Assembly: GCA_030017475.1 (NCBI GenBank)
Contig: JASEIO010000007.1
Location: 1 to 51,736, forward strand
Direction: 5' to 3'
Length of the DNA: 51,736 nt
DNA from: a bacterium
GTDB taxonomy: Bacteria; UBA9089; JASEIO01
In this document: positions 47,796 through 51,736 of the stretch, piece by piece
How the letters are laid out: the number at the start of each line of letters is the position of its first letter
How positions within the stretch are numbered: the first letter of the stretch is position 1
The notes under the pieces: generated by a model
Told to the model about the DNA's origin: nothing
Database searches by the model: none
What the model saw: the letters and a program-made list of their open reading frames with translations, nothing else
Position numbers and translations under genes: made by a program

Positions 47796-49271
47796 ATGGA
47801 ATTTGGAAGGGAACATCCTGTCTGCAATCTGATTCAAAGATTTCGGGAAATCTTTCTAAGGTTTGGGTTGAATGAGGTTATAAATCCTGTGATTATTGAT
47901 GAAAGGGATGTTTATTTACAATACGGTGAGGAAGCACCTTTAATCTTGGATAGGGTTTATTATTTGGCGGCCTTGGATAGGCCAGATATTGGTTTGTCAA
48001 AAGAGAGATTAGAAAGGATTAAAGAAATAATTCCAGATTTTGATATTAGGAAAAGGGAAATCCTCCAAGGGATATTCCGCAGGTTTAAAGAAGGGAAGAT
48101 TGAATCAGATGATTTTGTAGAGGTTTTAGTGCATGAACTTTCGATTATGGAATATCAAGCCTTGGATTTAATCGATATATTTCCAGAGTTTAGGGAACTA
48201 CGGCCTGTGCCAACGAAAAAGACCTTAAGGTCTCATATGACAGCTTTATGGTATAAGACTTTGGCCTCTTTGCAAGATAGGGATGAACTACCAATCAGAC
48301 TATTCTCAATAGGCTATAGATTTAGAAGAGAGCAAAGGCAGGATGCAAGACATCTTTTTGAATCAAATTCTTCTTCCATTGTAATCATGGATCCGAAATT
48401 TTCTCTTAAAGATGGATTTTCGCTTACCTCCAATATTCTAAAAGAGTTAGGATTTACTTGTAATTTCAAGCAAAAAGATGTTACCTCTCACTATTATCAA
48501 GAAGGCACAGATACAGAGGTCTACATAGATTATGAAGGAGAAGAGATCGAGGTGGCAAATCTTGGTTTTTATTCGAAGAGGTCTTTATCCAATTATGGAA
48601 TAAGATATCCTGTCTTTAATGTAGGATTTGGTGTGGAGAGATTAGCCATGGTATTATCTGGTATACATGATATAAGGGCCTTAGTTTATCCTCAATTTTG
48701 TAAAGAGGAGATATTGATGGATGAGGAGATAGCCAAAACGATTGGCTTGGAAAAAGAACCTAAGTCGACAGAAGGAAAGGAATTGGTAAATGACTTAATA
48801 GATTCTGCTATCTCAAATAGGAATAAGATTGGTCCAGTGGAAGTCCTCGGATTTGAAGGAAGGTTCTTAGAAAGGGATATTAAGGTATGGATCTATAATT
48901 GGGATGAAGGAAAGGAATTGTTAAGTAAGGCAACCTTCAATGAGGTATGGGTCTATAATGGAAGTATAGCTGGGCTTCCAAAAAAGGAAAAGGTGGATCA
49001 TATCCCAGAATCTTTCTTAAAGATTTATGAAAATGGGATAAATACACACCTTCGGTTTATTGACCTTATAATTAAAAGGTTTGTTAGTGAGTTAGAGATA
49101 AATATAAAAAAGGGTGAGAGATCTTGTGATCTGAGATTTAAGATGATAAAAGGACCCCGAGAGATCAATCTAAAAATTCCTGACAGGATTTATCAATATA
49201 TCTCAAGTCATAACAAAAAGATATTAATAGGTGGCCCCCTCTTCTTTGGTATTAAGGCAGAGCTTTTTTAA
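47796..49271 (+). CDS. sepS: O-phosphoserine--tRNA(Cys) ligase (SepRS), archaeal type
   Basis: The 491-aa class II synthetase aligns along its whole length with archaeal SepRS as I remember it: FGREHPV, EVINPVIIDERDV, KKTLRSHMTALWY (142-153), motif 2 FRREQ (176-180), SSSIVIMD (192-199), motif 3 FNVGFGVERLAMVL (274-287) and the C-terminal anticodon domain FNEVWVYNGSIAGLP (381-395). Residues thought to hold phosphoserine (His147, Thr149, Ser192, Ser194, Asn275) are kept. It charges tRNA-Cys with phosphoserine, which SepCysS then converts to Cys. About 40 N-terminal residues of archaeal forms are missing; the AGGTGAG site supports this start. No sepCysS (pscS) or cysS is in the window. Confidence 0.9.
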   Translation: MEFGREHPVCNLIQRFREIFLRFGLNEVINPVIIDERDVYLQYGEEAPLILDRVYYLAALDRPDIGLSKERLERIKEIIPDFDIRKREILQGIFRRFKEGKIESDDFVEVLVHELSIMEYQALDLIDIFPEFRELRPVPTKKTLRSHMTALWYKTLASLQDRDELPIRLFSIGYRFRREQRQDARHLFESNSSSIVIMDPKFSLKDGFSLTSNILKELGFTCNFKQKDVTSHYYQEGTDTEVYIDYEGEEIEVANLGFYSKRSLSNYGIRYPVFNVGFGVERLAMVLSGIHDIRALVYPQFCKEEILMDEEIAKTIGLEKEPKSTEGKELVNDLIDSAISNRNKIGPVEVLGFEGRFLERDIKVWIYNWDEGKELLSKATFNEVWVYNGSIAGLPKKEKVDHIPESFLKIYENGINTHLRFIDLIIKRFVSELEINIKKGERSCDLRFKMIKGPREINLKIPDRIYQYISSHNKKILIGGPLFFGIKAELF

Positions 49272-49273
49272 AG

Positions 49274-50251
49274 ATGAATGGAAGGATAATTACCCATTCA
49301 GATTTTGATGGAATTGTTTCAGCATCACTTTGTTCTTATGTTTTGAAGATTGAGCATATTATCTTTACTTCACCATTCGCTATAATAAGATCTTTGATTC
49401 CAATCACTGATCGAGATATTGTCTGCGACCTTCCATACCCTCTCAAATGCAGTATATGGTTTGACCATCACGAAGGAAACCTACAGGAATTAGAACATCG
49501 AAGGATTGATCCATCTACCATTAAAGGAAGGTTTGCCTTACTTGATAGTTGTAGTAGAGTAATATACGAATATTTCTCTGAAAAGACAAAGCTTCCAACC
49601 TATTTTGAAGAGACTGTTTCGGAGGCAGATTTGATTGATAGTTTCGGATACCAAAGTATAGAAGAATGGAAAAGGGAAACTCCGGGCAGTATAATAAATA
49701 ATTCTCTAAAGATAGGGAATGAAGACCAAAGAGAGGAAAGGCGTTACCTGAAAGAGTTGACCTTTCTCATTCGGGATAATCCTATAGGAGAGATTATATC
49801 CAATCCAAAGATTAAGGAAAGGTACAATAAATACAAAGATGAAGAAGATAGAATGCTACATATAATTTCGGATAGCTCCTATTTTCTACCTCAAGATGTA
49901 GGTCAGGAAATAGTAGTTATTGACCTAACAAGATACAATAGAAGACCCAATATCATCAAAAATTTGGCTTATCTATTATATCCAAATGCCCTTTCTGTGT
50001 TAGAGATTAATAACCTATTTGAAAAGGGGATAAAGACTAATAACCTGAGTTTTTCAATGTCTTTAGGTATCAATCTTAATAGTATAATGAAACATCGAAA
50101 GAATATAGGAGAGATAATGAGAACCTTAAATATGGGCGATGGTCATCCAGGTGCTGCCTCAGGAAGGATAATCTGTAAATCTAAACCGGAGATGTTAAGA
50201 ATGAAGAAAGAGATTATAGATAAGATTTATGAATTGTGGTCTTCACAATAG
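49274..50251 (+). CDS. DHH-family phosphoesterase
   Basis: The 325-aa protein has motif I ITHSDFDGIVSASL (Asp10, Asp12), motif II DIVCDLPY (Asp52), the DHH triad in IWFDHHEGN (64-66), motif IV SEADLIDSF and a C-terminal DHHA1-like GDGHPGAASGRI. DHH proteins cleave nanoRNA, pApA, cyclic dinucleotides or polyphosphate; the exact substrate is not determinable here. It starts two bases after the sepS stop with no good ribosome-binding site, so it is probably translated by coupling. A functional link to SepRS is unproven. Confidence 0.85.
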   Translation: MNGRIITHSDFDGIVSASLCSYVLKIEHIIFTSPFAIIRSLIPITDRDIVCDLPYPLKCSIWFDHHEGNLQELEHRRIDPSTIKGRFALLDSCSRVIYEYFSEKTKLPTYFEETVSEADLIDSFGYQSIEEWKRETPGSIINNSLKIGNEDQREERRYLKELTFLIRDNPIGEIISNPKIKERYNKYKDEEDRMLHIISDSSYFLPQDVGQEIVVIDLTRYNRRPNIIKNLAYLLYPNALSVLEINNLFEKGIKTNNLSFSMSLGINLNSIMKHRKNIGEIMRTLNMGDGHPGAASGRIICKSKPEMLRMKKEIIDKIYELWSSQ

Positions 50252-50258
50252 AACTTTT

Positions 50259-51410
50259 TTAAAATCCTCTGGCTTTTCTCCATGGGTTTTCAAGTTGAAT
50301 TGCTGGCGATTTTCCATTTAAGAGGATAAAAGGGGATGCACGCCGTAAAATTACACCAAATCTCTTCAACTCATTATAGCTTCGAATTCTGTTTTTTACC
50401 CTTCCTTTAATGATTCTATCTACGGTTTTTTTGCCAATTCCTGGAATCTTTAATAAAACCTCCTGCTCTGCGGAATTTATCTCTATTGGAAACCTTTCAG
50501 GATGATTTAATGCCCAAGCCATTTTTGGATCTAAGTCTAAAGGTAGATTCTGATCTTTATCAAATACTATCTCATTGAGTTGGAAGCCATACCTTCGCAG
50601 TAAGAAATCTACCTGATATAATCTATGTTCACGAAGTAAAGGTGTTGGTGGATGATTCTCTAATGGTGTATTGATAATGGGTTGGAAGGCAGAAAAATAT
50701 GTCCTAAAAAGCAGGTTTTCTTTATAAAGCCATTCTGTTGTATTTAATATCTCATAATCAGATTCACAAGAGGCACCCACTACAAATTGAGTAGTTTGAG
50801 TTTTGCTTCTAACCTTTCCATCAGAGATAAGCCTCTTTATCCATCTCATCCGAAGAAGTAGATCCTTTTCAAAATCCTTTTTAGTGATTGAAGAGAGCCT
50901 TTCTTTACTTGGCGCCTCTAAATTTAAGGAGACCCTATCTGCTAATTGTGTAGCCCTTTCTACATAAGAAAACTTTGCCCCTGGTAATATCTTAAGATGG
51001 ATATATCCAGGAAAACGGAATTTATACCTCAATATCTCAACGGTTTTTATCATTCCCTCCATAGTTTGATTAACCGAAGACGTAATAGCAGAACTTAAAA
51101 ATAGTCCATGAACCAAACGACTTCTATATAGATTTATAAATAGCTTTGCCAATTCCTCTGGTTGGAAACTCACCCTTTTAAAATCCCTATCCTTTCTATT
51201 TACACAATAAAAACAGTTATTCTCACATGCATTAGATAATAGGATCTTTAAAAGTAAGGTAATTCTTCCATCTGGAAGGGATGCAGGATATATCAATCTA
51301 TCTATAGGGTCTTTTGGGTTCATAGCCCGACCTCCTTCAATACATGGGTAGTAGCAAACATCGTACCTCGCAGATTGAGCCAATATGTCCGCCTTTTGAA
51401 AGGTATCCAT
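50259..51410 (-). CDS. Radical SAM protein with C-terminal helix-hairpin-helix (putative DNA modification/repair)
   Basis: The 383-aa enzyme has the [4Fe-4S] motif CENNCFYC (Cys62, 66, 69; CxxxCxxC), a TIM-barrel core and a C-terminal helix-hairpin-helix LLKIPGIGKKTVDRII, which suggests DNA contact. It fits the family named putative DNA modification/repair radical SAM protein, often paired with a uracil-DNA-glycosylase-like gene. That partner is not visible within the window; it could lie beyond the right edge. It converges on the DHH gene with a seven-base gap and has its own promoter. Confidence 0.88.
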   Translation of the reverse strand: MDTFQKADILAQSARYDVCYYPCIEGGRAMNPKDPIDRLIYPASLPDGRITLLLKILLSNACENNCFYCVNRKDRDFKRVSFQPEELAKLFINLYRSRLVHGLFLSSAITSSVNQTMEGMIKTVEILRYKFRFPGYIHLKILPGAKFSYVERATQLADRVSLNLEAPSKERLSSITKKDFEKDLLLRMRWIKRLISDGKVRSKTQTTQFVVGASCESDYEILNTTEWLYKENLLFRTYFSAFQPIINTPLENHPPTPLLREHRLYQVDFLLRRYGFQLNEIVFDKDQNLPLDLDPKMAWALNHPERFPIEINSAEQEVLLKIPGIGKKTVDRIIKGRVKNRIRSYNELKRFGVILRRASPFILLNGKSPAIQLENPWRKARGF

Positions 51411-51431
51411 TATCTTCTTCCTTCCCCTTGA

Positions 51432-51460
51432 ATTCTATCATATAATCCTCTATCTGTCAA
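51432..51460 (-). promoter_or_regulatory. Promoter of the radical SAM gene
   Basis: The minus strand reads TTGACA (51460-51455), a 17-base spacer and TAGAAT (51437-51432). The leader carries AAGGGGAAGGAAG before ATG 51410. Confidence 0.7.
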
Positions 51461-51736
51461 GAACCATGCCGAAACAGTTCTATACCTCCGATATAAGATT
51501 ACCATGCTAATTGCACAAATTTTACCCACATTTCTTTTGTTTCATTCAAGATTCTTAGAGTCACAACCAAGGGCTTCTCTGGGTGTGGAAAGACAGTGTG
51601 GAAGAAAGAGGTATGGAGCAAGAAGGCCAAAAAGGTAGTGGTCATTATAGAAGAAGTTTTATGGCTTTAAGGAAGCCTTTTTACCTTTTCAGTAGACACT
51701 AAGTAAAATTAAAATCCTATTTGCAGGGAAACCCTG
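51461..51736. other. Right-edge stretch without a supported gene; possible gene relic
   Basis: The plus-strand frame 51497-51675 is open without an ATG and encodes GFSGCGKTVWKKEV and KKVVVIIEEVLWL near its end, suggesting a decayed or truncated gene. It matches nothing I can name. No complete gene starts or ends here with support. Confidence 0.3.
51663..51682 (+). terminator. Possible rho-independent terminator
   Basis: GGCTT (51663-51667) pairs with AAGCC (51673-51677) around a five-base loop and is followed by TTTTT. The stop codon of the possible relic frame lies at the stem-loop junction. The stem is short, so support is moderate. Confidence 0.45.

Noticed and set aside
47796-49271. Phenylalanyl-tRNA synthetase alpha subunit as identity of the sepS gene
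   Set aside because: PheRS and SepRS are related, but the SHMT segment, the Ser-rich phosphoserine pocket and the C-terminal FNEVWVYNG domain match SepRS and not PheRS, and no pheT partner follows.
31256-51511. A 22-base near-repeat (GATATAGGATCACCATACTA type) at 31256-31277 and 51490-51511, each upstream of a DNA-repair-like gene's promoter
   Set aside because: Three mismatches in 22 bases; with all pairwise comparisons in a window this size several such matches are expected by chance, and the distances to the -35 boxes differ (14 and 30 bases).
1-51736. CRISPR arrays, insertion sequences or prophage genes
   Set aside because: No regularly spaced 23-37-base repeats, transposase, integrase or phage structural genes were found; the tandem repeats present have units of 7 or 14 bases.

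Overview
The window is a bacterial chromosome segment of low GC content. It begins inside rplF and ends in a gene-poor stretch after a radical SAM gene. Ribosomal protein, RNA polymerase, EF-Tu and SecE/NusG genes are all of bacterial type and order. A predicted outer-membrane beta-barrel ending in Phe, a TolC homologue and a MacAB-type pump point to a cell with two membranes. I cannot fix the phylum. The tandem-fused UvrA (1782 aa) recalls Chlamydiae and other PVC-type lineages, and SepRS points to one of the few bacterial candidate lineages with archaeal-type cysteinyl-tRNA synthesis.

Region 1 (1-23.2 kb, all minus strand) is one continuous information-processing cluster. In transcription order it runs rpmG, tRNA-Trp, secE, nusG, rplK, rplA, rplJ, rplL, rpoB, rpoC, rpsL, rpsG, fusA, tuf, then the S10 and spc genes from rpsJ to rplF. 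A sigma70-type promoter lies upstream of rpmG. Two non-ribosomal genes sit inside: a small two-helix membrane protein between rplV and rpsC, and pgsA between rpsN and rpsH. Degenerate short repeats occupy several gaps. One adds 31 in-frame codons in front of fusA.

Region 2 (23.4-31.2 kb, minus) is envelope-related: a small membrane protein, a large metallopeptidase/beta-propeller/beta-barrel protein, an ABC exporter pair and an M23 peptidase. An Lhr-like helicase with its own near-leaderless promoter lies upstream.

Region 3 (31.3-35.85 kb, minus) is a visibly GC-richer block encoding TolC, a frameshifted MacA-like adaptor, and a MacB-like ATPase and permease. It looks transferred and sits exactly between the helicase gene and Region 4.

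Region 4 (35.86-39.3 kb, minus) holds three tightly coupled genes: a protein of unknown fold and two P-loop ATPases of the BrxC/BrxD (DUF2791) type. With the Lhr/BrxHI-like helicase beyond the GC-rich block they form a candidate four-gene DNA-processing or defence system without the BREX methylase PglX or phosphatase PglZ. This is my main candidate for an undescribed system.

Region 5 (39.5-51.4 kb, mostly plus) has the double-length uvrA with a metallo-beta-lactamase-fold hydrolase, a PAC2-family gene, ilvE (minus), then sepS (O-phosphoseryl-tRNA synthetase) and a DHH phosphoesterase two bases apart, and a convergent radical SAM/helix-hairpin-helix gene. SepS in an otherwise bacterial contig is the clearest biological surprise. 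It implies that tRNA-Cys can be charged with phosphoserine and then converted to Cys by a SepCysS that must be encoded elsewhere.
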